Part shown: piece by piece, positions 33,633-42,914 of the stretch
Layout of the letters: each line of letters opens with the position of its first letter
How positions within the stretch are numbered: position 1 is the stretch's first letter
Source of the DNA: Kineococcus sp. NBC_00420
GTDB lineage: Bacteria > Actinomycetota > Actinomycetes > Actinomycetales > Kineococcaceae
Direction of reading: 5' to 3'
Length of the DNA: 64,000 nt
Assembly: GCF_036021035.1 (NCBI RefSeq)
Contig: NZ_CP107930.1
Span: 1,984,001 to 2,048,000, forward strand
Notes under the pieces: model-generated
Databases searched by the model: none
The model's input: only the letters and a program-made list of their open reading frames with translations
Told to the model about the DNA's origin: nothing
Position numbers and translations under genes: made by a program

Positions 33633-34751
33633 TCACCAACCCTGGTGCCGGCCCTGGAGGAGGGTCACGCCTCCTGCGATGCCCTTGCCGTTGCTGGGGC
33701 CGTCCGCCTCTTTGCGTCCACGCACCTCACCGCACACCCACGCCGGGATGCCGGCCTGTTCCAGGGTGGCCACCACGGCGTCGACGCTGTCGGGACGCAC
33801 GACGGCCAGCATGCCCACGCCCAGGTTCAGGGTGCGCTCGAGGTCGTCCGTCGGCACCCGGCCGAGGTCGCGGACCAGGCTGAACACCGCACCCGGGGTC
33901 CAGGTCGTGCGGTCCACCACGGCCGTCACGTCCGCCGGAAGGCAGCGCGCCAGGTTGGCCGCGAGGCCGCCCCCGGTCACGTGGCTCATGGCGTGCACGC
34001 CACCGGAGCTCAACGTGGCCAGCGCGGGCCGGGCGTAGATCCGGGTCGGGACGAGGAGCTCTTCGCCCAGGGTGCGGCCGAACTCCTCCACGTGCCGGTC
34101 GTAGGCCCACCCGGCGTCGGCGAAGACGCGGCGGACCAGCGAGTACCCGTTGGAGTGCAGCCCGGAGCTGGCCATCGCGACGAGGACGTCGCCGACCTCG
34201 ACGCGTTCCGCGCCCAGCAGCTCGTCGGCCTCGACGACCCCCGTGACCGCTCCGGCGACGTCGTACTCCTCCGGCCCGAGGAGACCGGGGTGCTCGGCGG
34301 TCTCGCCGCCGACCAGCGCCACGCCCGCCTCCTCGCAGCCGCGGGCGATGCCTGCGACGATCGCGGCCATCCGCTCGGGGACGACCCGTCCGCACGCGAT
34401 GTAGTCGGTCATGAACAGCGGCGTCGCACCGCAGACGACGATGTCGTCGACGACCATGCCGACGAGGTCGGAGCCGATGGTGTCGTGCCGGTCGAGCGCC
34501 TGCGCGATCGCGACCTTGGTGCCGACCCCGTCGGTGCTGGTGGCCAGCAGCGGGCGGCGGTAGTCCTTGAGCACCGAGACGTCGTAGAGGCCGGCGAAGC
34601 CGCCGAAGCCGCCGACGACCTCGGGCCCCTGAGTCCGGGCGACGGACGCCTTCATGAGCTCGACGGCGCGGTCCCCCGCGACGACGTCGACCCCCGCGTC
34701 CGCGTACGTCGTCCCCGCGGGTGTCGTCGCCGGTGTCGTCGTCGCACTCAC
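33633..34751 (-). CDS. purM: Phosphoribosylformylglycinamidine cyclo-ligase
   Basis: 372 residues. AIRS-synthase signature: GGFGGFAGLYDVS, LLATSTDGVGTKVAIAQALD, GSDLVGMVVDDIVVCGATPLFMTDYIA, LVGGETAEHPG and SSGLHSNGYSLVRR. It makes aminoimidazole ribotide from FGAM with ATP. GTG start overlaps the purF stop by 4 nt (GTGA), giving the standard actinobacterial purF-purM operon. Confidence 0.97.
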   Translation of the reverse strand: MSATTTPATTPAGTTYADAGVDVVAGDRAVELMKASVARTQGPEVVGGFGGFAGLYDVSVLKDYRRPLLATSTDGVGTKVAIAQALDRHDTIGSDLVGMVVDDIVVCGATPLFMTDYIACGRVVPERMAAIVAGIARGCEEAGVALVGGETAEHPGLLGPEEYDVAGAVTGVVEADELLGAERVEVGDVLVAMASSGLHSNGYSLVRRVFADAGWAYDRHVEEFGRTLGEELLVPTRIYARPALATLSSGGVHAMSHVTGGGLAANLARCLPADVTAVVDRTTWTPGAVFSLVRDLGRVPTDDLERTLNLGVGMLAVVRPDSVDAVVATLEQAGIPAWVCGEVRGRKEADGPSNGKGIAGGVTLLQGRHQGW

Positions 34752-36292
34752 TGCTGGGCCCCCTGGGCGGGTTCGGACCGGGAGACCGGTGTGATCGGGA
34801 TGCGCGGCTTGTCCATCGCGTGCTCGCCGAGGCGGTCGAGGTCGTTCAGCGGGACGGGGTACTCGCCGGAGAAGCAGGCGGTGCAGAGCCGCTCGACGGG
34901 CTGCTCGGTCGCCGCGATCATGCCCTCGGTCGAGATGTAGCCGAGGGAGTCGGCCCCGATGCTCTGGGCGATGTCCTCGACGGAGAGGCCGTTGGCGATC
35001 AGCTCGGCCCGGGTCGCGAAGTCGATGCCGTAGAAGCACGGCCACTTCACCGGCGGGGAGGAGATCCGGACGTGGATCTCCGCGGCGCCGGCCTCGCGCA
35101 GCATCCGGATCAGGGCGCGCTGGGTGTTGCCGCGGACGATCGAGTCGTCCACGACGACGAGGCGCTTGCCCGCCACGACGTGCTTGAGCGGGTTCAGCTT
35201 CAACCGGATCCCGAGCTGGCGGATCGTCTGGTTGGGCTGGATGAAGGTGCGCCCCACGTAGGAGTTCTTCACCATCCCCTGTCCGTAGGGGATGCCGGAC
35301 TCCTCGGCGTAGCCGATGGCGGCGGGCGTCCCGGACTCCGGGGTGGGGATGACGAGGTCGGCCTCGACGGGGTGCTCGCGGGCGAGGACCCGGCCCATCT
35401 CGACACGGGCCTCCTGGACGACCTTGCCGTTGATGGCGGTGTCCGGGCGGGCCAGGTAGACGTACTCGAAGACGCAGCCCTTGGGCTTGGCCTCGGCGAA
35501 GCGGGTGCTGCGCAGGCCGTCCGCGTCGATGGCGATGAGCTCGCCGGGTTCGATCTCGCGGACGAAGCTCGCGCCGACGATGTCCAGCGCGGGGATCTCC
35601 GAAGCCACGACCCAACCGCGGTCCAGGCGCCCCAGGACCAGCGGGCGGATGCCCTGGGGGTCACGGGCGGCGTAGAGGGTGTGCTCGTCCATGAAGACGA
35701 GGCTGAAGGCGCCCTGCACGTGCGGCAGGACCTCGGCGGCCGTCGCTTCGAGCGTGTGGTCGGGGTCCCCGGCGAAGAGGGCCGTGAGGATCGCGGTGTC
35801 CGTGGTGTTGCCGCGGGCCAGCTCGCTGGGCGAGGGCCGTCCGGGCAGCACGGGACGGGCGGAGTTCGGGTAGCGCTCGGCCTGCAGATCGCGCAGCGCG
35901 AACAGGTTCGTGAGGTTGCCGTTGTGCGCGAGCGCCACGGTCCCGCCGGCGGTGTCGCCGAGGGTGGGCTGGGCGTTCTGCCAGCCGCCGCCACCGGTCG
36001 TGGAGTAGCGGGCGTGACCGACCGCGATGTGCCCCTGGAGGGACTCCAGCGCGGACTCGTCGAAGACCTGGGACACGAGACCGGTGTCCTTGAAGACGAG
36101 GATCTGCTCGCCGTTGCTCACGGCGATGCCAGCCGCCTCCTGCCCCCGGTGCTGCAGGGCGTAGAGACCGTAGAAGGTCAGTTTGGAGACTTCCTCACCG
36201 GGAGCCCAGACCCCGAAGACGCCGCAAGCGTCCTGAGGTCCTTTCTCGCCGGGAAGCAGGTCGTGGTTCAGACGTCCGTCACCGCGGGCCAC
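34748..36292 (-). CDS. purF: Amidophosphoribosyltransferase
   Basis: 514 residues. N-terminal Ntn glutaminase domain with processing point before Cys23 in GPQDACGVFGV, YALQHRGQEAAGIAVS, GHARYSTTG; C-terminal PRPP domain VVDDSIVRGNTQRALIRML. Four Cys later (e.g. IRISSPPVKWPCFYGID, RLCTACFSGEYP) fit the Bacillus-like Fe-S type. Commits PRPP to purine synthesis. Starts at GTG 36292. Confidence 0.97.
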   Translation of the reverse strand: MARGDGRLNHDLLPGEKGPQDACGVFGVWAPGEEVSKLTFYGLYALQHRGQEAAGIAVSNGEQILVFKDTGLVSQVFDESALESLQGHIAVGHARYSTTGGGGWQNAQPTLGDTAGGTVALAHNGNLTNLFALRDLQAERYPNSARPVLPGRPSPSELARGNTTDTAILTALFAGDPDHTLEATAAEVLPHVQGAFSLVFMDEHTLYAARDPQGIRPLVLGRLDRGWVVASEIPALDIVGASFVREIEPGELIAIDADGLRSTRFAEAKPKGCVFEYVYLARPDTAINGKVVQEARVEMGRVLAREHPVEADLVIPTPESGTPAAIGYAEESGIPYGQGMVKNSYVGRTFIQPNQTIRQLGIRLKLNPLKHVVAGKRLVVVDDSIVRGNTQRALIRMLREAGAAEIHVRISSPPVKWPCFYGIDFATRAELIANGLSVEDIAQSIGADSLGYISTEGMIAATEQPVERLCTACFSGEYPVPLNDLDRLGEHAMDKPRIPITPVSRSEPAQGAQQ

Positions 36293-36355
36293 GCTCGAAG
36301 TGTGTCACACCCCCGCGTCGGGGACCGACGTCGACGACGGCGTCGGGGACCCACG

Positions 36356-36712
36356 TCAACGACGGCGACCGCGCCGTACGCGGGGGGCGGGTCGGGTCCC
36401 GGTGCGGCGGTCCACGAGCACGGCCACCAGACCGCCCAGCAGGACCCCGAACAGGGCCAGCGCGCAGAACAGGTACCCGAAGAGGGCGCGTTGGGAGTAG
36501 CCGTCGCGCGCCGGGGTCACGGCCGCGACGATCGCGGCGACGACGAAGGCGAGCACCAGTCCGGTGACGACGAAGGCGCGGAACCGGGGCGCTCGACGAC
36601 GGGTGACCTGGACGAACGCGGTGCCCTCGCGCTCCGGCGACACCTCGGGGGACACCTGAGGGGTCTCCCCCGGCGCGTCGCCGGGGGACGGGGTCTGGGC
36701 CTGCTCGCTCAC
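36356..36712 (-). CDS. Small membrane protein beside purF
   Basis: 118 residues from GTG 36712. Pro/Ser/Glu-rich cytosolic N-terminus, then two helices (FVVTGLVLAFVVAAIVAAV and ALFGYLFCALALFGVLLGGLVAVLV) around a short loop (TPARDGYSQR), and a basic Arg-rich end. This two-helix pattern is common next to purF in actinobacteria; function unknown. Its start overlaps the sterol-carrier gene stop by 4 nt. Confidence 0.75.
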   Translation of the reverse strand: MSEQAQTPSPGDAPGETPQVSPEVSPEREGTAFVQVTRRRAPRFRAFVVTGLVLAFVVAAIVAAVTPARDGYSQRALFGYLFCALALFGVLLGGLVAVLVDRRTGTRPAPRVRRGRRR

Positions 36713-37101
36713 GGGAGAACGGTACGCGGTGGGACGAGCGGCAGCAGTTCGCCGAGGTCGGCGCGGTTGCCGCTGGCCTGGACCCGCCCCGCGGCCCGGG
36801 CCGCGTCGAACTCCGTCCGGCCCGTCGCGAGCTCGATCCAGGTCGTCGCGTCCATCTCCACGACGGCCGGCGGGGTCCCCCGGGTGTGCCGCGGGCCCTC
36901 GATGACCTGCACCGCCGCGAACGGCGGCACGCGCACCTCGACGCTCCCCCCGGGGTAGCGGGCGGCGAGCTCCTCCAGCGAGTACCGCACGGCGGTGGCC
37001 AGCACCGGCCGCGCGGGCTTCTCGCCCCGTTCCCAGAGGTCCTCCACGGCGCGGACGGCGGCGAGGCCTTCGGTGGGGTCGGTGCGGCGACGGGTGGGCA
37101 C
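36709..37101 (-). CDS. Sterol-carrier-family protein
   Basis: 130 residues from GTG 37101. Actinobacterial SCP2-like small protein: DLWERGEKPARPVLATAVRYSLEELAARYPG (positions 19-49), VRVPPFAAVQVIEGPRHTRGTPPAVVEMD, WIELATGRTEF and ASGNRADLGELLPL, the last being the canonical SCP2 end. It may bind lipids, but is uncharacterised. It is followed without gap by the membrane protein and then purF. Confidence 0.82.
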   Translation of the reverse strand: MPTRRRTDPTEGLAAVRAVEDLWERGEKPARPVLATAVRYSLEELAARYPGGSVEVRVPPFAAVQVIEGPRHTRGTPPAVVEMDATTWIELATGRTEFDAARAAGRVQASGNRADLGELLPLVPPRTVLP

Positions 37102-37132
37102 CGCGTCATCGTCCCAGGTCGATCGTTCCAGG

Positions 37133-37360
37133 TCAGGCGGGGACCACCGGGCCCGGGACGGGCTGCGGGACGTGGCCCGGCAGCCCCGGTGCTGCGGGCA
37201 CTCCGCCGTCGGCGGCGCGGACGAGGAGGACGACGACCACCGCCACGACGACGGCGACGACCAGGGCCAGCCCGAGCAGCGCGACGGCCAGGCCGGGGTG
37301 CGGGTGGGGAGGGTGCTCGACCTCGAGACGGTCCGGGGCAGCGGTTCTCGTGGTGCGCAC
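37133..37360 (-). CDS. Small single-pass membrane protein
   Basis: 75 residues from GTG 37360 with GAGGAGG 5-6 bases upstream, a strong start signal. One membrane helix (LAVALLGLALVVAVVVAVVVVLL) between a short His/Pro-rich N-terminus and a Pro/Gly/Val-rich C-terminus. No family recognised. Confidence 0.65.
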   Translation of the reverse strand: MRTTRTAAPDRLEVEHPPHPHPGLAVALLGLALVVAVVVAVVVVLLVRAADGGVPAAPGLPGHVPQPVPGPVVPA

Positions 37361-37370
37361 GTGGACCTCC

Positions 37371-38642
37371 TCACCGAGGGCCGGCGACGACCCCCTGCCG
37401 GTCGTCGCCGCTACCAGTAGACACCTGGACGGGGCCGCTGTCAGCAGGCTCCGAACCGGGAGCGGGGTTGCGGCGCAGGGCCACCGCGACGGTGCCCAGG
37501 AGGGCGAGCACGACGACGGCGAGGACGGGGACCGAGACGTCGTAGGCGACCCCGGCGGAACTGCTGAACCCGACGGCGAGCGCCGGGACGGCCATCCCGA
37601 GGTAGCCGGCCAGGAAGATGCCGGCGGCCGCCTCACCGCGGGCACCCGCGGGGGCCAGCGAGGTCGCCGTCGTGAGCGAGCCCTTGAGCAGGACGCCGAC
37701 GCCCGCCCCCGCCACGACCGCGCCGCCGAGGAACACCGCGACGAGCCCGAGCACCACCCCGACCCCGAGACCGACGACGCCGAGGGCGGTGAGGGCCAGC
37801 CCGATCCGCACCTGGTGGGTGGCGTGCAGGCGGACGAGGAGGACCTGGCTCAGCGCCGCCGCGGCCAGGACGGCGAAGGTGCTCGCCCCGCCGGTCACCG
37901 GGCCGGGGTGCCCGAGGGAGGCCAGGACGGCGGGGGCGAGGGAGGTGAAGAGCCCCAGGACGGCGAAGAGCGCGAAGGAGGCCAGGGCGGCGGCGAGGTA
38001 GCGGCCCCGGGCGGCGGCCGGGACGGCGATCCGCTGGACGCGGTAGGGCCGGTGCTCGCGCTCGACGGTCTCGGGGACGAGCAGCGCGACGGCCGCGGCG
38101 GCGAGCAGCAGCAGGACGAGGAAGACCTCGTGCGGGACCCGCAGCGGGTCCCCGAGGTGGCCGACGAGCAACCCGGCGACGAGGGCCCCGAGGCCGAGAC
38201 CGCCGAGGTTGGCGGCGGTGGCGACGACGGCGCCGAGCCCCGGCCTGCGGGAGGCGGTCCGGCCGTGGAGCTCGGCGAGGTACGCGGTGGCGGTGGGGGT
38301 CAGCGCCCCGACGGCGAGCCCGGTCACGATCCGGGCGACGATGAGGACGGCGAGGTTCGGGGTGAGCGCGAGGGCGAGCGCGGCGACGGCCTCGAGCACG
38401 AGGGCGGGGGCCAGGACGCGGCGCCGGCCCAGGTGGTCGGAGAGGTGCCCGACGGTGAAGAGGGCGATCGCGACGCCGGCCGCGTAGACCGCGAAGGCGA
38501 TGGTCACCACGACCGTGGGCAGCCCGTCGCGTTGGCGGTAGAGGGCCCACAGCGGGGTCGGCACGGTGGCGAAGGCCAGCGCGGTCGCGAAGGCGGCGGC
38601 GACGATCCAGAAGCCGAGACGGTGCCGGCGGTTCGATCCCAT
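37371..38642 (-). CDS. MFS transporter (drug-efflux-like)
   Basis: About 423 residues from ATG 38642, 12 hydrophobic segments. VGHLSDHLGRRRVL is the loop-2-3 signature of major facilitators, and ALTPTATAYLAELHG lies in the usual helix 5 position. The start SNRRHRLGFWIVAAAFATALAFATVPTPLWALYRQRDG (positions 3-40) is typical of small-molecule efflux proteins. Divergent LysR gene at 88 bases suggests that regulator controls it. Confidence 0.88.
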   Translation of the reverse strand: MGSNRRHRLGFWIVAAAFATALAFATVPTPLWALYRQRDGLPTVVVTIAFAVYAAGVAIALFTVGHLSDHLGRRRVLAPALVLEAVAALALALTPNLAVLIVARIVTGLAVGALTPTATAYLAELHGRTASRRPGLGAVVATAANLGGLGLGALVAGLLVGHLGDPLRVPHEVFLVLLLLAAAAVALLVPETVEREHRPYRVQRIAVPAAARGRYLAAALASFALFAVLGLFTSLAPAVLASLGHPGPVTGGASTFAVLAAAALSQVLLVRLHATHQVRIGLALTALGVVGLGVGVVLGLVAVFLGGAVVAGAGVGVLLKGSLTTATSLAPAGARGEAAAGIFLAGYLGMAVPALAVGFSSSAGVAYDVSVPVLAVVVLALLGTVAVALRRNPAPGSEPADSGPVQVSTGSGDDRQGVVAGPR

Positions 38643-38729
38643 GGACCGTGCAAGCACCGGCGGGCATCAAGCCTTCCGTTCCAACGCTGGGCAGTGGGAC
38701 CATCCATCGGGATCAGCGATGGGAGAGCG

Positions 38730-39659
38730 GTGGAGCTGCGTCAGCTGGAGGTGTTCCTCGCCGTCGTCGAGGCGGGGACGATCAGCGCGGCCGCCCGGCG
38801 GCTGGGGGCCGCGCAGTCCGCGGTGAGCACCGTCGTGCGGGCGCTGGAGGAGGACCTGGGCGTCGCCCTGTTCGTCCGCACGTCACGCCGCGCCGTCGTC
38901 ACCGACGCGGGCCGGGCCCTGCTGCCGGAGGCCCGACGGGTGCTCGCCGGGGTCTCCGAGGCGCGCTCGGCGGTGCTCGACGCCGACGGTGGACCCTCCG
39001 GGCCGCTGGCCGTGGGCGTCGTGACGACGATGCACCCGGTGGACCTGCCCCTGCTGCTGCAGCGGTTCACGACGGCGAACCCCCGGGTGTCGGTGTCGAT
39101 GCGGGTCTTCGCCGACGGTTCGCGGGGTCTGCTGCGCGCCCTCGTCGACGGCGAGCTGGACGTCGCGTTCCTGTCCTGGCCGTTCCGGCCGCCGGCGAGC
39201 GTCGTGCTGCGTCACCTCGACCGGACCGCCTTCCGGTTGCTGCTGCCCCCCGGGCACCCGCTGGCCTCCTCGGCCCCGGTGGAACTGGCGGACCTCGCGG
39301 GGGACCGCTGGATCGACGGCCCGCCGGGTTTCGCGAACCGATTGCAGGTCGACGCGCTGTTCGCGCGGGTCGGCGCGACGCGACGGGTGGTCCTGGAGGT
39401 GCCGGACGTCTCGACGTTCCCCCGCTACGTCGCCGCCGGTCTCGGCCCGGCGTTCGTGCCGGGTTCGGTCCCCGTCGGGGCCGGCTGCCACGAGCAGCCC
39501 GTCGCGGGTGAGCCGCTGAGCTGGACGTTGTCGCTGGCGACCTCGCGTCCCTCCCCCGAACGTCCCGTGCGCAAGGCCGTCACCGCCTTCGCCGAGGCCG
39601 TCGACCGCCACGTCCGCCGTTCCGCGCCGGCCCCGGGGGTCAGCACTCGGGGACGTTGA
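38730..39659 (+). CDS. LysR-family transcriptional regulator
   Basis: 309 residues from GTG 38730. N-terminal winged helix (about 1-60: LRQLEVFLAVVEAGTISAAARRL, QSAVSTVVRALEEDLGVALFVRT) and a LysR substrate-binding domain. Divergent to the MFS gene, as in typical autoregulated LysR pairs. The last 20 bases overlap the convergent sdaA. Confidence 0.93.
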   Translation: MELRQLEVFLAVVEAGTISAAARRLGAAQSAVSTVVRALEEDLGVALFVRTSRRAVVTDAGRALLPEARRVLAGVSEARSAVLDADGGPSGPLAVGVVTTMHPVDLPLLLQRFTTANPRVSVSMRVFADGSRGLLRALVDGELDVAFLSWPFRPPASVVLRHLDRTAFRLLLPPGHPLASSAPVELADLAGDRWIDGPPGFANRLQVDALFARVGATRRVVLEVPDVSTFPRYVAAGLGPAFVPGSVPVGAGCHEQPVAGEPLSWTLSLATSRPSPERPVRKAVTAFAEAVDRHVRRSAPAPGVSTRGR

Positions 39660-41055
39660 CCCCGACGGTGGGGCGGCCGATGACGGTGAGGGCGAGACCG
39701 CCGAGGGACGTCTCCTTGTACTCCGAGCGCATGTGGGCACCGGTCTGGCGCATCGTCGCGATGGCGGTGTCCAGGCTCACGACGTGGCTGCCGTCACCGC
39801 GCATCGCGGTGCGGGCCGCGTGGATCGCGGTGGTCGCGCCGACGGCGTTGCGTTCGATGCAGGGGATCTGGACGAGCCCGCCGACGGGGTCGCAGGTGAG
39901 GCCCAGGTGGTGCTCGACGGCGATCTCGGCGGCGTTCTCCACCTGTTCGGGCGTTCCCCCGAGGACCTCGGCGAGACCGGCGGCGGCCATCGCGCTGGCC
40001 GAACCCACCTCGCCCTGGCACCCGACCTCGGCGCCGGAGATGGAACCCGTCTCCTTGAGGATGATCCCGATCCCCCCGGCCGCCAGCAGGAACCGGACCG
40101 TCCCGGCGTCGTCGGCGCCGCGGACGAAACGGCGGTAGAAGTGCAGCACGGCGGGGACGATGCCCGCGGCGCCGTTCGTCGGGGCCGTGACGACCCGGCC
40201 GCCGGCGGCGTTCTCCTCGTTCACCGCGAGCGCGAAGAGGCTGACCCAGTCCATCGCGTGCAGGACGTCGGCGGCGGTGTTCCCCTCCTCGGAGAGGAGT
40301 TCGCGGTGCAGGCGCGGGGCGCGGCGGCGGACGCCGAGCCCGCCGGGGAGGGTTCCGTCGGTGACGAGGCCGTGGTCGACGCAGGCGGCCATGGCGGCGA
40401 AGATGTCCAGCAGCCCGGAGTCCACGTCGTTCCCGGAGCGGAGGCTCTCCTCGTTGCGGCGCACCAGGTCCGCGACCCCGAGGCCGGTCGAGCGGCAGTG
40501 GTCGAGGAGTTCCTGGGCACTGCGGAAACCGTGCGGCAACCCTGCCCCGGTCCCCACGACGGGTTCGCTCGCGTCCAGCGGGTGGTCGCGGACGAAACCC
40601 CCACCGACGGAGTACGACGTCCGTTCGGCGACGACGTCACCGGCGGCGTCGCGGGCCGTGAACACCATGCCGTTGGGGTGGGCGGGCAGCGAGGTCCGGC
40701 CGATCAGGCGGACGTCGCCGTCGAGGTCGAAACCCACCGCGTGCCGGCCGAGGACCCGCAGTTCACCGCTGCGCCGGATCTCGTCGAGGAGCCCGGCCAC
40801 GGCGTCGGGGTCGATGAGTTCGGGCCGTTCACCGAGCAGTCCCAGGACGACGGCCCGGTCGGTGCCGTGTCCGCGCCCGGTGGCCCCCAGCGATCCGTAG
40901 AGATCGATGGTGACGGAGACGACCCGTTCCAGCGCGGCGGTTCCCTCGAGGTGCTCGGCGAAGGCGAGGGCGGCGCGCATCGGGCCGACCGTGTGCGAGC
41001 TCGACGGGCCGATGCCGATGGAGAACATGTCGAAGACGGACAGCGGAGCGCTCAC
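39640..41055 (-). CDS. sdaA: L-serine ammonia-lyase (iron-sulfur, single chain)
   Basis: 471 residues. DMFSIGIGPSSSHTVGPMRAALAF, GHGTDRAVVLGLLG, APTNGAAGIVPAVLHFY, SGAEVGCQGEVGSASAMAAAGL and EHHLGLTCDPVGGLVQIPCIERNA are the full signature of the 4Fe-4S serine dehydratase, with three Fe-S cysteines. It deaminates serine to pyruvate. The gene begins 3 bases after gcvT, so it lies on the same transcript as a glycine riboswitch target. Confidence 0.95.
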   Translation of the reverse strand: MSAPLSVFDMFSIGIGPSSSHTVGPMRAALAFAEHLEGTAALERVVSVTIDLYGSLGATGRGHGTDRAVVLGLLGERPELIDPDAVAGLLDEIRRSGELRVLGRHAVGFDLDGDVRLIGRTSLPAHPNGMVFTARDAAGDVVAERTSYSVGGGFVRDHPLDASEPVVGTGAGLPHGFRSAQELLDHCRSTGLGVADLVRRNEESLRSGNDVDSGLLDIFAAMAACVDHGLVTDGTLPGGLGVRRRAPRLHRELLSEEGNTAADVLHAMDWVSLFALAVNEENAAGGRVVTAPTNGAAGIVPAVLHFYRRFVRGADDAGTVRFLLAAGGIGIILKETGSISGAEVGCQGEVGSASAMAAAGLAEVLGGTPEQVENAAEIAVEHHLGLTCDPVGGLVQIPCIERNAVGATTAIHAARTAMRGDGSHVVSLDTAIATMRQTGAHMRSEYKETSLGGLALTVIGRPTVGVNVPEC

Positions 41056-41058
41056 GAC

Positions 41059-42183
41059 TCAGCGCTCCCGACGGTAGAAGGGCAGCGCGACGACCTCGAC
41101 GGGCAGTTCGGAACCGCGGACGTCGACGGCCAGCGCGGTGCCGGGGGCGGAGAGCGCGGCGTCGACGTAGGCCATCGCGACGGGGTAGCCGAGCGTGGGC
41201 GACAACGCGCCACTGGTGACCTCTCCGACCGGGTTCCCGTCGGCGACGACGGCGTAGCCGGCACGGGGAGCCCGGCGCCCCGATCCCTTCAGGCCGACCA
41301 GCACCCGGGCGGGTGCGACCTCGGCGAGTCGTCGCAGCGCCTCGAGCCCGACCGGTCCCGGGTCCTTGTCCAGCTTCACGACGCGGCCGAGGCCGGCGGC
41401 GAACGGGCTGGTCTCGCGGGTCAGTTCGTGGCCGTAGAGCGGCATCCCCGCCTCCAGGCGCAGGGTGTCCCGGCAGGCCAGCCCGGCGGGGACCCCACCG
41501 TGCTCGCGGGCCGCGGACAGCAGCGCGTCCCAGACGGTGACCGCGTGCTCGACCGGGGCGAACACCTCGAAACCGTCCTCCCCGGTGTACCCGGTGCGCG
41601 CGAGCAGCACGGGGACGCCCAGCAGGGTGGCGGACGCGCTGCGGTAGTAGCCGAGCACGTCGAGGTCGACGTCCACGAGGGGTCCGAGGATCGCCACCGA
41701 CGCCGGCCCCTGCACCGCGACGAGGGCCCAGCGGGCGGTCTCGTCGGCGACGTGGACGTCGAAGGGGCGACACCGGTCGGCGATGGCCACGACGACGGGT
41801 TCGACGTTCGCGGCGTTGGCGACGACGAGGAACTCCTGCTCGCCGAGGCGGTAGGTCACGAGGTCGTCGACGATCCCGCCCTCGTGGTCGACGAGCATCC
41901 CGTAGGCCGCCCGGCCGATCGGCATGGTCGAGGCCCGCCCGACGAGGGCCGCGTCCAGCGCCGCTCCCGCCTCGGGGCCGGTGACCCGGATCTCCCCCAT
42001 GTGCGAGAGGTCGAAGACCCCGGCGCGCTCGCGGACGGCCTTGTGCTCGGCGAGGTCGGAGGCGTAGCGCAGCGGCATCTGCCAGCCGGCGAAGTCGGTG
42101 AAGGAGGCGCCGAGCGCCGCGTGGACGTCGGCGAGGGGCGTGCTCGTCGGGCTGACCGTCGCGCTGCTGACCTGGGTGTTCAC
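41059..42183 (-). CDS. gcvT: Glycine cleavage system aminomethyltransferase (T protein)
   Basis: 374 residues from GTG 42183, with GAGAGGAG upstream. DFAGWQMPLRYASDLAEHKAVRERAGVFDLSHMGEI (positions ~26-61), GRAAYGMLVDHEGGIVDD, GYTGEDGFEVFAP and AGLACRDTLRLEAGMPLYGHEL match GcvT. It transfers the methylene of glycine to tetrahydrofolate. A tandem glycine riboswitch lies 44-223 bases upstream on the same strand. gcvP and gcvH are not in this window. Confidence 0.95.
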   Translation of the reverse strand: MNTQVSSATVSPTSTPLADVHAALGASFTDFAGWQMPLRYASDLAEHKAVRERAGVFDLSHMGEIRVTGPEAGAALDAALVGRASTMPIGRAAYGMLVDHEGGIVDDLVTYRLGEQEFLVVANAANVEPVVVAIADRCRPFDVHVADETARWALVAVQGPASVAILGPLVDVDLDVLGYYRSASATLLGVPVLLARTGYTGEDGFEVFAPVEHAVTVWDALLSAAREHGGVPAGLACRDTLRLEAGMPLYGHELTRETSPFAAGLGRVVKLDKDPGPVGLEALRRLAEVAPARVLVGLKGSGRRAPRAGYAVVADGNPVGEVTSGALSPTLGYPVAMAYVDAALSAPGTALAVDVRGSELPVEVVALPFYRRER

Positions 42184-42226
42184 CGGGCTCCTCTCGTCGC
42201 GACCGCGCGGTGCGGTCACGTGCTGG

Positions 42227-42406
42227 ACCCCCTCTGTCGCGGAACCTGAGAGCTTCACCCTGCGGGGCAGGGCTTTCCCCGTCGGTGAGGACCCAGGGGT
42301 CCTGCTTTCCAGAGCGGCCTGCCCGTGGCGGTACGTGGACCTGAGAGGTTCCGGGGTGGTTGCTCCTTCGGTGCCCACCGGTGGGACCGGTGGGGCTCTC
42401 CCGCCC
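42227..42406 (-). promoter_or_regulatory. Tandem glycine riboswitch upstream of gcvT
   Basis: On the minus strand two aptamers are visible. The first starts near 42406 with GGGCGGGAGAG, then CACCGAAGGAGCAA and GGAACCTCTCAGGTCC. A short linker (CACGGGCAGGCC) leads to the second: GCTCTGGAAAGCAGG, CACCGACGGGGAAAGCC and AAGCTCTCAGGTTCCGCGACAGAGGG, ending near 42227. The CCGAAGG..CAA and CTCTCAGGT blocks, once per aptamer, define the class, and the double copy allows the known tandem arrangement. In this family glycine turns gcvT expression on. Confidence 0.93.
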
Positions 42407-42499
42407 GGGGGAAGCGGCCGTGTGTTCAGTTGTGCTGGCCGTCAGCGTGGCACACGACCGCCCCCGGGGACCAGCGCCGCCGCGTCCCGCCGCGCCGGG

Positions 42500-42889
42500 T
42501 CAGAGCTCCCCGGTGAGGAACTGGGCGCGGCCGTGACCGAAGGACCAGTCGGCGTCGGAGTTCTCCACGACCGAGACGACGACGTCGGAGGGTGCGGTCC
42601 CGCAGCGGGTGCGCAGCTGCTCGACGAGCAGACGGTAGAACGCCTCCTTCTGCGCGCGCGGGCGGGGGCGACTGGTCACCTGCAGCACGACGACGTCGCG
42701 GGTGCGCTCGATGCCGAGGCCGGTGTCGTGGACGACGAGCTCATCCTCGGGGTGCTGGTGGACGACCTGGTACCGGTCGCCGTCGGGGACGCCGAACGCC
42801 TCGACCACGGCGGCGTGGGCGGCGTCGAGCAGGGTACGGACCTCGTCGGGGCGACGGCCGGCGACGAGGTCGAAGCGGAGCAGGGGCAC
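42500..42889 (-). CDS. Tautomerase-family protein (MIF/4-OT superfamily)
   Basis: 129 residues, beginning MPLLRFDLVAGRRPDEVRTL; Pro2 would be the catalytic N-terminal base after Met removal. The second half (GIERTRDVVVLQVTSRPRPRAQKEAFYRLLVEQLRTR) repeats the strand-helix fold. Such 4-oxalocrotonate tautomerase-like proteins enolise 2-oxo acids. It precedes LacI on the same strand by about 25 bases and may be co-transcribed with it. Confidence 0.85.
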   Translation of the reverse strand: MPLLRFDLVAGRRPDEVRTLLDAAHAAVVEAFGVPDGDRYQVVHQHPEDELVVHDTGLGIERTRDVVVLQVTSRPRPRAQKEAFYRLLVEQLRTRCGTAPSDVVVSVVENSDADWSFGHGRAQFLTGEL

Positions 42890-42914
42890 GAGAACCTCCG
42901 GATATTTTGTCCTG

